Positions 38,479-49,300 of a stretch of DNA of 64,000 bases are shown piece by piece. The stretch covers positions 248,001-312,000 of the forward strand of contig CAKKNE010000004.1 in NCBI GenBank assembly GCA_918797485.1, written 5' to 3'. Each line of letters begins with the position of its first letter. The stretch's first letter is position 1. The position numbers were made by a program, and so were the translations under genes. The notes beneath the pieces were generated by a model. It had not been told where the DNA came from, ran no database searches, and was given only the letters and a program-made list of their open reading frames with translations. The stretch is from Pelagomonas calceolata. Lineage: Eukaryota; Sar; Pelagophyceae; Pelagomonadales; Pelagomonadaceae.

Positions 38479-38565
38479 CACTGGCACAGATGCTTATGTT
38501 ATACAGCTTCCGTTTGAATTATAACCCACGATCAAAGCAAAAAAGCGTTTTGGGCAGCCAGGATA

Positions 38566-38589
38566 GCTAGCGGCATGTAACACACTAGC
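38566..38589 (-). promoter_or_regulatory. Promoter palindrome copy
   Basis: GCTAG, CGGCATGTAACACA, CTAGC in reverse orientation, centred in a 212-bp divergent gap: 88 bp from the 2H gene start and 102 bp from the GT92 gene start. Confidence 0.7.
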
Positions 38590-38690
38590 AAGCTGCCAAC
38601 TAAACTTGGGCAGCCCAAAAACGGAAGCCATGCATTGCATTCGAGACGAGGCTGCCCCAAACGCATGCCCTAATATGCCATAACACACCA

Positions 38691-40400
38691 ATGCGTCGAC
38701 CGCGCGACCCAAGACGCAACAAGAAGCAGCGCCCGGTCGCCGCCCTCGCTGGGGCAGCATTGATCGTCGTCGTGTCGGTTCCCTACGTGGCCCTGCACCT
38801 GCCGCAGCAACGAACGCAGCGCACGGAAGCGACACCTATCATACCCGACGAGCTCCACGACCAGCCATTCGCGATTTATGACTCTTTCGTATCCGCCAAG
38901 GATCGCTGCTCGACAGCGACAGTGATAGCGCAGCTCGACGGCGGGCCGAGCCGCCGGCTCGCCGTGCTGCGCGCCGCGGGTTTAGAGGAATGGAACAATA
39001 AAAGACAGGAGCTGCGGCGGTCGCTCGACGGCTGCGAGGCCTGCGTGGCCGGGCGCATGCGCGTGCGGCCGGCCGTGAAGGAGGCGGCCGCCGCGCACCT
39101 GGCGAAGCTGGGCGGTTTGCCGCAAAGTCTGGAGTGCGGCTTTGGCGATGAGAGGTGGGTCGCCGCGGCGGAGCATCTCGAGCGGAGTGCCAATAAAGGA
39201 CTCGAGCGGAAGGCCACGTTGATCGTCGAGTGTCCCGTGCCGCGCGATTTGATGGAGGCGGCGTGCGCCGGGCGCTTGACGATTGCGTTGAGAACGCCTG
39301 GTAGGTTGAGACCACACCCGGCGGTCCCGCTCCACGTGCAACGCCAGGCGACGCCAACGTTTTTAGGCGCGTGCCTCTGGGCGACGGGCGACGCGTTTGC
39401 GGAACGATCCAAGCGCGTCGGCACCGCCACGGCTAAGAGTGAAGAGGAGGTGGCAACGTGGCTCGCGCTGCACGAGGTCGCGGGCGTCGAGCGCTTTCTG
39501 GTGTTTGATAATAGTAAAGGCGTCCACGCGCGAGCCTTGAAAGGGCAATTCCAGTCGCCCCTCGACGCCGTCTACGCGCCCTTTATTCAGAGAGGTATGC
39601 TGGAGGTTGTCCCGTGGCCTGACGAGCGTTTTTTGGACGAGCGCGTCCAGGCCGCGACGGAGGGGAACCTGACCGCCCAAACCTTCTTCGGACGACCGTC
39701 GCAGTTCGCTGCTATAAACAGCTGCCACCGGCGCATGCTCGCACAAAGTGTCGAGTGGGTCTTACATGCGGACGCGGACGAGTACGCTCTGCCATCCGTC
39801 CCGAGCGAGTCGCTACAGGATGTGCTGAGGAGGCAACCGCCAGCAACGGCCTACGCCATGCCGTCGATCTTCTACGCGCCCTGTGAAGGCTCGAACGATG
39901 GGTTGAAATCACTGACCTGCGCCGGCCGGGCCGTCATGCACCGCCGGAAGATCATCGCGCATGCACGTCAGGCGCGGCTCCTCCACCCGCACGGCGTGGC
40001 GATTGGGGGAGAGGCTGCGGAGCTGGACCCATCGAAAGACGCGCGCCTCGTCCACGCGCGGCGGGGCTACAGCTTCGATGACGCGTACGTCGCGCGCGCG
40101 GTCATGGGCACGCGGGAAGGCGGCGCGTCGAGGAGGGACACGGCTCGTTTTGACGAGCTCGTGCGGCCGCGCCTCGCGGGTCCCGGGACGGTGCCCTGCG
40201 TGGACGCGCCGGCGGGGCGCGTGACGTCAAAGGCGCTCCCTGGTGAAAGGCGCGTCGAGATGTGGACGCGGCGCCGCGACGCCATGGAGGTCTGCGACAG
40301 CGCGGACAAGAGTTGGAGGTGGTGCTGGTGCGTCGATTCTGATGTTGCGACGGCGTGGGCGCCGCGCGTCGAGGCGGCGCGGCGGCGGCTTTATGGCTAA
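38691..40400 (+). CDS. Glycosyltransferase family 92 protein
   Basis: 569 residues, type II membrane topology (basic start MRRPRDPRRNKKQR, helix about 18-37). The catalytic region follows the GT92 (DUF23) pattern: ATWLALHEVAGVERFLVFDN, FAAINSCHRRML, SVEWVLHADADEYALP with DADE as the metal site, then MPSIFYAPCEGSND and a His-rich segment. GT92 includes galactan synthases and N-glycan core modifiers; the acceptor is unknown. Start at the first ATG, a few bases after a GCTGCCCCA leader motif. Single exon; stop is 27 bp from the J-protein stop. Confidence 0.82.
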   Translation: MRRPRDPRRNKKQRPVAALAGAALIVVVSVPYVALHLPQQRTQRTEATPIIPDELHDQPFAIYDSFVSAKDRCSTATVIAQLDGGPSRRLAVLRAAGLEEWNNKRQELRRSLDGCEACVAGRMRVRPAVKEAAAAHLAKLGGLPQSLECGFGDERWVAAAEHLERSANKGLERKATLIVECPVPRDLMEAACAGRLTIALRTPGRLRPHPAVPLHVQRQATPTFLGACLWATGDAFAERSKRVGTATAKSEEEVATWLALHEVAGVERFLVFDNSKGVHARALKGQFQSPLDAVYAPFIQRGMLEVVPWPDERFLDERVQAATEGNLTAQTFFGRPSQFAAINSCHRRMLAQSVEWVLHADADEYALPSVPSESLQDVLRRQPPATAYAMPSIFYAPCEGSNDGLKSLTCAGRAVMHRRKIIAHARQARLLHPHGVAIGGEAAELDPSKDARLVHARRGYSFDDAYVARAVMGTREGGASRRDTARFDELVRPRLAGPGTVPCVDAPAGRVTSKALPGERRVEMWTRRRDAMEVCDSADKSWRWCWCVDSDVATAWAPRVEAARRRLYG

Positions 40401-40427
40401 CTTAAACTGTTATGTGTCACAAAATTA

Positions 40428-41378
40428 CTAAACAAAGGCGCCGAGCCGCACCCGCTCGCGGTCGAGGGCCTGGAACGCCACCTTGGCGACGACGAGGGCC
40501 GGATCCAATGGGGGCGGCGCATCCGCGGCTGCAATCGCGCGGTCGTCGCCGGCCCGCCGTTCCACATATGTTGAGGCGGCCGAACCGTCACTCGCGTAGG
40601 CGTCCTCGGCGGCGCCGAACGGCCACCAACGGCGGTGCGGCCTCCACGCCCGCACGACGCTCGCGACGGTGCAGGGAAGTCCATGGTTTGACCGCCACGT
40701 CGTTTGCGTGACACCAGGCAGCTTCACGCGTACACAGGTATAACCACAGGGCGTGTCGAACGCGTCTGCTACATCAAAAAATGAGGTCCTTGGCCGCGGC
40801 GCGAGACTTGCTGTGGCGCCAGCACCGCGTCGTACAGATACTACGCCGCTTGGCGAGCGCTCGGCCGTCGCCACATCGCGTCCGAAGAGCGACACGCGCA
40901 ATTTGTCGTCTCGATCCGCTTCGACGGATCCGATGACGCGATCGCCGTGCCTGAGACGGAGTAGTGGCCCCACCACCCCGTGATTCCTTTCGTCGAGCTC
41001 GAACTCTTTCGGAAATTCGTCCGCCCCCGCGACTCGAAGCGTGTCTGGATCAACGCGGAGCTCCGGTCCGGTCCGCGCGCGCTCGAACGCCGCCGCAAGC
41101 TCCTCATCAAGTGAGCGAATGGTGCGGTGCGCCACAGCGCGTGCGTCGGTGGTATGACTCGGTTGCGGAGCGGCGCGTGGCGGCACGTATGACGGCTGCG
41201 ATTCCGGTCGCAGGAGCAGATCGGCCGCGTCGCGCGCAGCCAAGAATTGAGTAGCGGAGCCACCCTTACGGTCCGGGTGCGTCTCCAGGGCCTTTTTGCG
41301 GAAGGCGGCTTGTATGTGCCGTGAGCTTGCGTTGGGTGCCACGCCTAGCAGGCGTGCAGCGCTGGTGCGACAGGCCAT
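40428..41378 (-). CDS. J-domain (DnaJ-like) protein
   Basis: 316 residues from the ATG at 41378. An N-terminal J domain spans about 5-58: AARLLGVAPNASSRHIQAAF, RKKALETHPDRKGG with the HPD motif, FLAARDAADLLL. The J domain stimulates HSP70 ATPase activity. The remaining about 250 residues have no recognised domain but contain ordered-looking segments (GPLLRLRHGDRVIGSVEADR; CGYTCVRVKLPGVTQTTW). No G/F-rich or zinc-finger region, so a class C J-protein. Shares a divergent promoter with the PHD-RING gene. Confidence 0.85.
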   Translation of the reverse strand: MACRTSAARLLGVAPNASSRHIQAAFRKKALETHPDRKGGSATQFLAARDAADLLLRPESQPSYVPPRAAPQPSHTTDARAVAHRTIRSLDEELAAAFERARTGPELRVDPDTLRVAGADEFPKEFELDERNHGVVGPLLRLRHGDRVIGSVEADRDDKLRVSLFGRDVATAERSPSGVVSVRRGAGATASLAPRPRTSFFDVADAFDTPCGYTCVRVKLPGVTQTTWRSNHGLPCTVASVVRAWRPHRRWWPFGAAEDAYASDGSAASTYVERRAGDDRAIAAADAPPPLDPALVVAKVAFQALDRERVRLGAFV

Positions 41379-41464
41379 CACACTACGGCTCTCTCCCGGC
41401 AGTTTCTGGCACCACTAAGGCGGCTATGGCCATAGATGGCCCGCTGAGCTTGGGCCGTGGATTT

Positions 41465-41489
41465 CCTAGTGTCTTTACAGGACGCTAGC
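41465..41489 (+). promoter_or_regulatory. Promoter palindrome copy
   Basis: CCTAG, TGTCTTTACAGGACG, CTAGC with one extra T. It sits midway in a 194-bp divergent gap, 87 and 84 bp from the two start codons. Confidence 0.7.
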
Positions 41490-41572
41490 CGCGGAGAGCG
41501 GCCAAAAAAAGGGCCTAGAACTCAAATTTACAGGCAGTTTTTGCACCATAACACGGTCTGGGTTCGTTATTT

Positions 41573-44500
41573 ATGCAGCAGCAGTCGTCGCCGGCTGTGG
41601 GAGCCGGCGCGGCGCCGCGCGTCGCGGTAGAAACTGCAGGAGAGCGCTTGGCGCCCGCGGCTCAAAATGCCGCCTTGCCGCCGGCCTACGCCGCACAACA
41701 CGCGCTCGTAGCCGCGCCGCAGCACCCAGCTGCGTGGGGCGCGGTTCCGCCGGCCGTATACGCGCCACAACACGCACTGGTCGCCGCGCCGTACGGCTTC
41801 CCACCGGTCGCGGCGGCGCCGCCGCCATACCCAGCAGTAGCGCCGGACAACGCGCTGACGGCACTGGAGCTCGCCCTCGCCCCGAAAGTAGAACCGACGC
41901 CCGCGTTTCTCGAGCTCGGGCGCTGGGTCGAGGCCCACGTCGCGAACGTTGAGAGAAGACGGAGCGTCCTCGACGCCGCCGAGTCGCTCGAAGACCTGAA
42001 GGCGTGCGACGCCGAAGAACTGGAGGAGATCCTCGACCTGAACACGTGGCCGCGCCTCGCGCGGCAGCGCTTCCTGGGCGCGTGGCGCGAGCTGAAAGGC
42101 GAGGCTCAGGAGGAGGAGGTCGAGGAAGGCGCTTTGGTCCCCTTCGCGCTGCCGACATTCGCCGTCGGCGCACTCGTCGACGCGGATTTTCAGGCGCGGG
42201 GCCACTACTTCCCGGCCATAATCGACGCGGCCCACGGCGACGGATCGTACCGCGTCGTTTTTGATGACGGAGCCGTCGAAGAGCGTACGGATCGCGTGCG
42301 GGCCTCGCCGTGGCGGCGGGACGGGAACCGGTGGGACGGCCGGCCGCTCCTCTGCCCGTGGGGGCGGATTGGCGCTTCGAATTGTACCTGTGCCGCGGCG
42401 CTCGTGAAGTGGCTCCCGGCGGACGGCAACACGCCGGCGCTCTACCGTGTCGAGTGCCGCGGCGTGCACGCCGGCGCGCGCATGGATCTACAAGCTGCCG
42501 CGTTAGAATCTTGTGTGAGGGCCTACCGACCGCCGCCGCCGCGCGCGCCGTTAGCCCTCGCCGCGGCGCCGCTCGCCCTCGACCCCGACCGCGCCGCGTT
42601 GGCCGAGCGCGTCGCGCGGGCCGGGCGGGACGCCATGGACGTCGACGGCGGCGACGTGGCCGCGCCAGTCCAGGACGATGATGATATCGAGGCGCCGCCG
42701 CCGGCCGCCGACGAGGATGATGACGCCGACATGACCGGCGAAGCCACGAATCGCGAGTCCGAGCCAGACGAGCCCATAGACGGCGAGGCGAGCGACGACG
42801 AGCCCGTCGATGGCGCGGCGTCGTTTCCGGTGGGGTCTTGGGTGCGCCACGCCACGACGGGTGCGAAGGCTGTCGTCATCAGAGTCATCAATGGGCGCAG
42901 CCGCGCCGTCCGCTGCGTCGAGGGCCAGAGTGAAGAGAAATGGAGTCTGACGCAGATTGATATCGCACCAGGCACCCCACCTGCCGCCCTCGTCCGCGAA
43001 GCCGCGGCGTATAGCGCAAAGCGCGGAGCTTGGGTGCGCGACACTGAAACCGGCACGTGCGGATTTCTCGTCGATATCAGCCAAACTGGCTGGAGAACCA
43101 TCCTCTGCGACGACGGCGAAGAGTTAAAGCGGTTTCCACGCTTTTTCCGCCTCGCCGATGGTTCCGCACCGGCGGGCCTCGTCGCCAAGGCCGCGGCGTG
43201 GCGCAAGTCTACGAAGAAAAAGGCCCCCCCGCCGCCGCCTCTGCGGAAACGCGCGGCGCCGGCCGACGCCGAGTCCTCGGAAGAAGAGGACGAAGAGCAG
43301 TCAGAAGAGAGCGCCGCGCCGAAGCGCGCGCGAGCGCCGAGGAAATCTGGCGACGCCGTGTCTTTCCCAGTGGGGTCGTGGGTACGGGACGCCAAGGCCA
43401 TGCGGGGTCCGGGGGACAATCCCATCGGCGGGACCGGTGCCGACGGCATCGTCGTTCAAATCACTGGAGGCTGGAGGACCATCCTCTGCGCCGACGGCAC
43501 TACACTAAAAAGGCACCAGCCCTCGCTCCAGCCCGCGCCCGGCTCGCCGCCCGCCGCCCTCGTAGCTAAAGCCGCCAAGTGGCAAGCACCGGCGACGCCG
43601 AAGCCGCCTCCTCGCGCCACGGCGCCTCCGCGCACGGCACCTCCGCGCGCGGCGCGCGCCGATGCTCCGCCGCGAGCCCAGCAGCCGCGCCCGAAGGGGG
43701 CCCCGGAAGGCGCCGTCTTCGACCACGCGGTGAAGTGGCTCGGCGAATGGCGGTCGCCGACGTCAAGCAGCAATAATCGCATTCGGCCCTTGTGGTGCGT
43801 CTGGCGACCTGGTATTCGCCTGCTGGACGACGACGAGTTAGATACACCGATGCGGAAGAAGGGTGCCTGGGAGGTTCGGTGGGCGGACCGTACGGAAAGC
43901 TTCGTGGCGCGCTCGGACGTGAGGGTCTGCGTCCCGACGCGCGAGCGCCTCAAGGCCGAGGCCCAAGCACTGGCGCCACCTCCACCAAAGCGGGCTCGAC
44001 GCGTAACCGAGTCGCCGCAGCCGCCGCGGCGGCCGCCGTCGCCCCAGGACCACGACCCGCCGGCGCCGCGCCGCTGCGAAAAACGGAACGCCAGCGCCGA
44101 CACGCGCGCGCTCGCCGAGTACTTACGGGTCTGCGGCGCCCAAGACCCAGAGAAGCTTGCCTCTGGCTGGACTTTTTCTTACAAGACGCGCATGTTCGGT
44201 AACACGGCGGGGACCGGAGATAGATACTTTCATCCGCCGGACGGCGGAAAGCAGCTGAGAAGCATGGCCGAGGTCGCACGCTGGCATGGCCTCGCGGCGG
44301 CGACGTCGCGCGGCGGACCAGGCAAAATTCTCTCCGAAGAGGAGAAGCGCGAGCTAGAAGAACGACGAGCTATGGCCAAGGAAGACGGGCGGGCCGCGTC
44401 GCGCACCGGCCATCCGCCGGAAAAGCGCGACTGGTACGCGGTCGCGGGCGGCAAGAAGAAAGATTATACCCCTGCAGCGGACGGCCTCATCACGAAAATA

Positions 44501-46032
44501 CGTAACCAGAGGGGCCAGGCAGGTGGCGTATATGCTCGGTTAGCCGTCGGTGGAGTTTTCCTGCAGTCGCGCTTTGACGCACCAAGGATCGCAGAGTGCG
44601 CCCTAAAAGTCGCTGCCATGGCCCAGCGCTGCGTGTGCGGTAGGAGCGAGGGTGGCGACTACGTGAAGTGTGCTGGCGGCGGGCGCTGTCACGGGTTCGT
44701 GCATCGTCGCTGCGTCGGATTAAAAGCTGACGAAGATGTTCCTGAAGGTTGGCTCTGCCCTTTGTGCGACACGAGCGGTGTTGCCGCGAAGCTCTCGGTT
44801 CACGGCGACGGCCCGCTGGCCAAATCTTCGCCTCTCATCGGTCGGGTCCTACTTCAGGCGCAAGGTGACGACGACGACGACGGCGCCGCTCAGGCGCCAC
44901 TGTTGTTGCGTGCGGTCGGCGCGAGAAAACAGCGCGGCGGAGAAGTTCTAGTGCGCTGCGTAGCCCTCTTCGGCGAGGGCGATGAGACGTATGAAATTAG
45001 CGAGGCGACCGCTCGCCGCGCTGCAATTAGGCGCGAGACGGCTGAAGCGCAGGCCATGGTGGCGATGCACGCCAGGGGCGGCAAGTACACCTTCCACACG
45101 ACTACGGAAGATTGCAATGTGTGCGCGCATTGCCTTGGCCTGTGTGGAAATCAAAATTTTACGGCGCGTTCGTGCTGAATCATCGCGTCGTCCTCCACGC
45201 CATCGACACGACGCCTGCTCGATGGCGTGGCGATGCCGGTTCCTCGCCGCTCGACCGAGCCAGGTCGGCCGCGTCATCGCCGAGAAATGACTTAGTGACG
45301 AATTGTCGTGCACCCGACACACTGATTGATTTCCACACAGGCCTCGATAAACCTAGCAATGGCGGCACCGGCACCCTTAAACGAGCGTGCATAGCGAAAG
45401 ATGATGAGCGCGCCGTAGCATTATTGTATCTCGCCTCGGGCGCGCCACCGCCGGGCGGAGGTCAGTGGGCAACGCACGGCGCCGCGCCGCCGCCGGCCAC
45501 GACACCGCAGCGCAAACACGTCTACTGGGACAATGATCGCGGGGAGCCCGACGACTCGGACGATGAAGAAGGCTTCGTCAAGAAGGATGCGCGCGTCGTC
45601 GCACCCTGGATCGACGGGCAGTGGTATTCTGCGACGATCGTACACGTGGGTCACCGGACCGCTCGCGTGGCGTTCGAAGATGGAACGATTCACACTGTGC
45701 AGCGCTCCGAGCTCCTCGAGGACGACCGCTCCTCGCGACGAAGCGTCGCAAAAAAGGTCGTCACTCCGGCCAAGCCGCGGCCCGCGCCACCGCCTCCGCC
45801 GCCGCCGCCGCCGCCGCCGCGGCCGACGGGGCCGTGCGCGATCTGCATGTCGACGATCGACGACGGCGCGCACGTGCTGCAGTGCGGCCACGCCTTCCAC
45901 GCGAGCTGCCTGCGCGACATGTCGGATGTTGTGCGCATCGCGTCGGCCACGAGACGCTCCCGAGGGGTCGCGTGCCCGCTCTGCCGCAAGGTGACGCGCG
46001 CCGAAGTAGGCGTCGACGCCGACGAGGCCTAG
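41573..46032 (+). CDS. Tudor-like / MBD / PHD / RING protein, copy 1
   Basis: Exons 41573-45131 and 45341-46032 give 1416 residues. Order: repeats of YA.QHALVAAP (about 37-75); helical, possibly SAM-like stretch (113-175); Tudor-like VGALVDADFQARGHYFPAII (196-245); acidic linker; three SFPVGSWVR...RTILCDDG modules; an MBD-like domain near 843-905 (LASGWTFSYKTRMF, GDRYFHPPDGGKQLRS, MAEVARWHGL); PHD near 1018-1066 (CVCGRSEGGDYVKC, CHGFVHRRCVG, GWLCPLC); Tudor-like KDARVVAPWIDGQWYSATIV; poly-Pro; C-terminal RING near 1350-1403 (CAICMSTIDDGAHVLQCGHA, CPLCRKV). Predicted nuclear chromatin reader with E3 ubiquitin ligase activity. Tandem paralogue at 46362. Confidence 0.8.
45132..45340 (+). mobile_element. 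Introner element, long form, making a GC-AG intron (IE5)
   Basis: 209 nt. Perfect ends CTGTGTGGAAATC / GATTTCCACACAG. The only donor that keeps the frame and matches the paralogue is the GC of GCCTTGGC (45132), giving AHC-LDKPSNGG against AHCLDAPRNGG in copy 2. The sequence after the acceptor, GCCTCGAT, is a partly decayed duplication. The interior closely matches the element at 32796-33001 but lies in the opposite orientation to its host gene. The paralogous gene has no intron here. Confidence 0.88.
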
Positions 46033-46171
46033 GCTGTGCCCTGTTAAGTATAACGTATGAAAATCGATCTTCTAGGTGACGCAATTCCTTAAGTCGCGGA
46101 ATGGAATCCGGGCCGAGGCTGAGGCTGAGGCTAGTTACGTCGCAGGGCTCCCCGTACCCCTCCCGCTCCTT

Positions 46172-46194
46172 GCTAGTGTCTTACGGCCGCTAGA
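46172..46194 (+). promoter_or_regulatory. Promoter palindrome copy
   Basis: GCTAG, TGTCTTACGGCCG, CTAGA; 168 bp upstream of the second PHD-RING gene in the 329-bp gap between the tandem copies. No other feature in that gap. Confidence 0.65.
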
Positions 46195-46361
46195 TCTGCT
46201 CTCAGGTCGAGAGAGAGCAGCGGTCCCGCAGGGCGAAAAACGAAGCGCGGAGGGTACCGAACAAACCAAATCATAGTCCATCTCGAGCGCTGCTGCGGCG
46301 CGAACCTAGCAGCTTCAGGCAGCTGGGTTTTTTGCATTGCTTTTACAGAGGCAGAGGCGAA

Positions 46362-49300
46362 ATGCACAGCGAAGGCGAGCAAGCCGTGCCGGTCGATGCG
46401 GATCAAGCCGTGCCGCCGGTGAACGCGGAGCAAGCTATGCCGCCGGTGATTCACGCGCAGCCTCCGCCGCGCTCGGCAGGCGAGCCGGTGATTCACGCGC
46501 AGCCTCCGCTAAGCTCGGCGGCAGGCGAGGCTCTCCAAGCGCGGCTCGACGAGGTGATCTGCGTTCACATCTTGGACCGCAATCCGGCAGGAGGAATGCA
46601 AGTCATTAGGAATCGCTTCACATCTTGCGACGGCACGGCAATGCGACAGTTCGTCGTGACCTCGACGGGCGGCGTCCGGTGCGCCATCTGCTGCGACAAC
46701 GACGCGCCATTCGTACTGTCTTCGCGGACTCCATTAGTGACGCAGTTGCATGATATGAAGAAGCACTGCGGCCAGTACGAGTCCGAACGGGGTCAGCCTC
46801 AGACGCGGACCCACCTCCAACTACTTCGCCTGCTGCTTGAGGGCGCGCTGCACGAGGCGCCCGCCGAGGCGCCCGTCGAGCCCGAGGCGCCCGTCGAGCC
46901 CGAGGCGCCCGCCGAGGCGCCTATTCCTGAACCGGTCGCGGCCGACGACTCCGACGCGGATGACGAGGGACCCTGGCCGCAGCCGGGCCAGGTCGTCGAG
47001 GTCGTCTGGACCAAGGGGACGACGCTCGAGAACCCGGGCGAAGACGGCGTGGATGGCGTGGATAGGTGTGTGGTAGAATCGATCTGGGGTCTCAAACCAC
47101 AAAAGCGCCGCGGTTCAGGCTACCAGTGCTACGCGAAGCTGCAGTCGCTCATCAGGCTCGCGGGCGACGCGGACGAGCCGTACAAGATCGTGTCGGCGGA
47201 TGATCCGCGGCCGAAGCACGTCCACCTGAAGCACAAATTAGTAGATGCCGGCGAAGGGCGGACGTGGCGCATCCTCGCGCCCGCGACCGCCAACGAGTTA
47301 CTCGACCGCGTTGCTTCAAGTGCTGCCGCGGTGTCCGACGAGGCGCCGCTCCCTCCACCGGAAGACGTCGACGTCGTGGCGCCTCCAGTCGCTGAGATGG
47401 CGATCGAGGCGATGCCCGAGGAGCCGGCGGCCGCCGCTGAGGCGACGCCCGCCCCGGCGCGGCCGCCGAAGCGCGCGCGCGAGGAGAGCGAGTCCGACAC
47501 CGAAGCGCCGGCCGAGCCCGACGTTTCTGGGGACGACGAGCCCGTTGATGGCGCGGCATCGTTTCCCGTGGGGTCTTGGGTGCGGCATGCAACGACGGGA
47601 GCGAAGGGCGTCGTCGTCAGCGTCTACGATGGGAAAAGGTCTGTCCTCTGCGACGACAAGGCGCACAACTGGGGCCTAGGCATGATCCAGTCTGCGCCGG
47701 GCGCCCCGCCGGAGGCCATCGCCGCTGTGGCAGCGGCACGCTACGCAAAGCGAGGTGATTGGGTGCGCGACGAACAGACGGGGAAGAAGGGCGTCATCGT
47801 CGAGATCATTCCAAAGGGCCGGCGGACCATCCTCTGCGACAACGACGAAGAGTTGAAGCGGACTACCTCCGAGTTCCGCATCGCCAGCGGCGCCCCGCCC
47901 GCGGCCCTCGTCGCCAAGGCTGCCGCGTGGCGCAAAACAGCAAAGAAAAAAATGGCCCCACCGCCACCGCGGAAGCGCGCCGCGCCGGCCGACGCCGAGT
48001 CCTCGCGGCCACCTCCGCAGCGGCCGACGCCGCAGCATCCGTTCGCCGTCGGTGAGCTCGTCGCGGACATTGACGCGCCGGAGCACGCGCTCGAGGTCGT
48101 CTCCGTCGACGGCGGCACGTACACGCTCAAGTATCGCGACGCTGGCGCCTGGCGGGGCCAGGAGGTGTCGCGAGGGCGGGAAAATCTCGCCGCCTTCGGG
48201 TCCGCGCTGCCGCGGCGGCGGCGTGTGGCAGCGCCCCCCGCGCCGAAGGCGAAGCCGCCGCCGCCAGCGCCGACGAAGAAGAAGAAGCCGGCGGCGAAGA
48301 AGGCGCGGCGCGTCACGCAACCGCCCGCCGCGGCCAGACCGGCGAACGCTCCTGAAGGGGCCGTCTTCGACCACGCGGCGCAACTGCACGGAAAGTGGGT
48401 GTCACCGTGGCGCCGGGGCGGACCCAAGGGCCCGGCGCCGCTCTGGTGTAAATGGCACGACGACATGGACCTCGCGGAGGACGACGACGCGGACACGCCG
48501 CTCGGGAGAGGCTGTTGGGAGGTGCAGTGGTCGGATCGTACCGCGTCGTATCTCGCTCGAGACGACGTGCGCGTGTGCGTGCCGACGCGCGAGCGCCTCA
48601 AGGCCGAGGCCCAAGCGCCGACCCCGACTTCTACAAAGCGCGCGCGCCGCGTGACCGAGTCGCCGCAAGCGCCGCCGCCACGTCCGCGGCCGCCGACGCC
48701 CCCACCTGCGCCGGCGCCCGAGCCGGCGACGGACGATGACGAGTCCTACGACGAGTTCGGGCCCGGAGCCAAGGTCGTCGCGCCCGCCAGCGACGGAAAA
48801 GTCTACCGCGCGACCGTCGTCCAAGCGTACAAAAATGCGTTACGAGTACAGTGGGAGGACGGCGCCATCGACAGCGCGCCGCGCGAGGAGTGCGAACTCC
48901 TCGAGCGGGCGCCGAAGCGGGTCCGCATCACGGACGAGGACAAGCGCGAGCGGCGCCGCGAGCAGCAGGAGCTCCGCGACATGGCCCAGCACGACACGCC
49001 CGCTCTTTTATTATTATTGGAGCGGCGCGCGATGGCGCTACATGACAAGCCGCGCCAGCGGGCGGCGGCTTTGCGCGCCGCGCGACCTGTCGAGCGCCGC
49101 GACTGGTATGGCGACATCACGGCGGTGAAAGACGGCCTCATCGTCCGCGCGCGCAAGGAGGACGAGAACGTGAATGGATGCTGCGTGCGCCTCGCCGTCG
49201 GCGGCGTCTTCCTGTCGTCGCAGTTCAGTTCCGCGAAAGAGGGCGAGGCGGCGCTAGTCGCGGCGGCCACGGCGCAGCGCTGCGTCTGCGGCCGACACGA

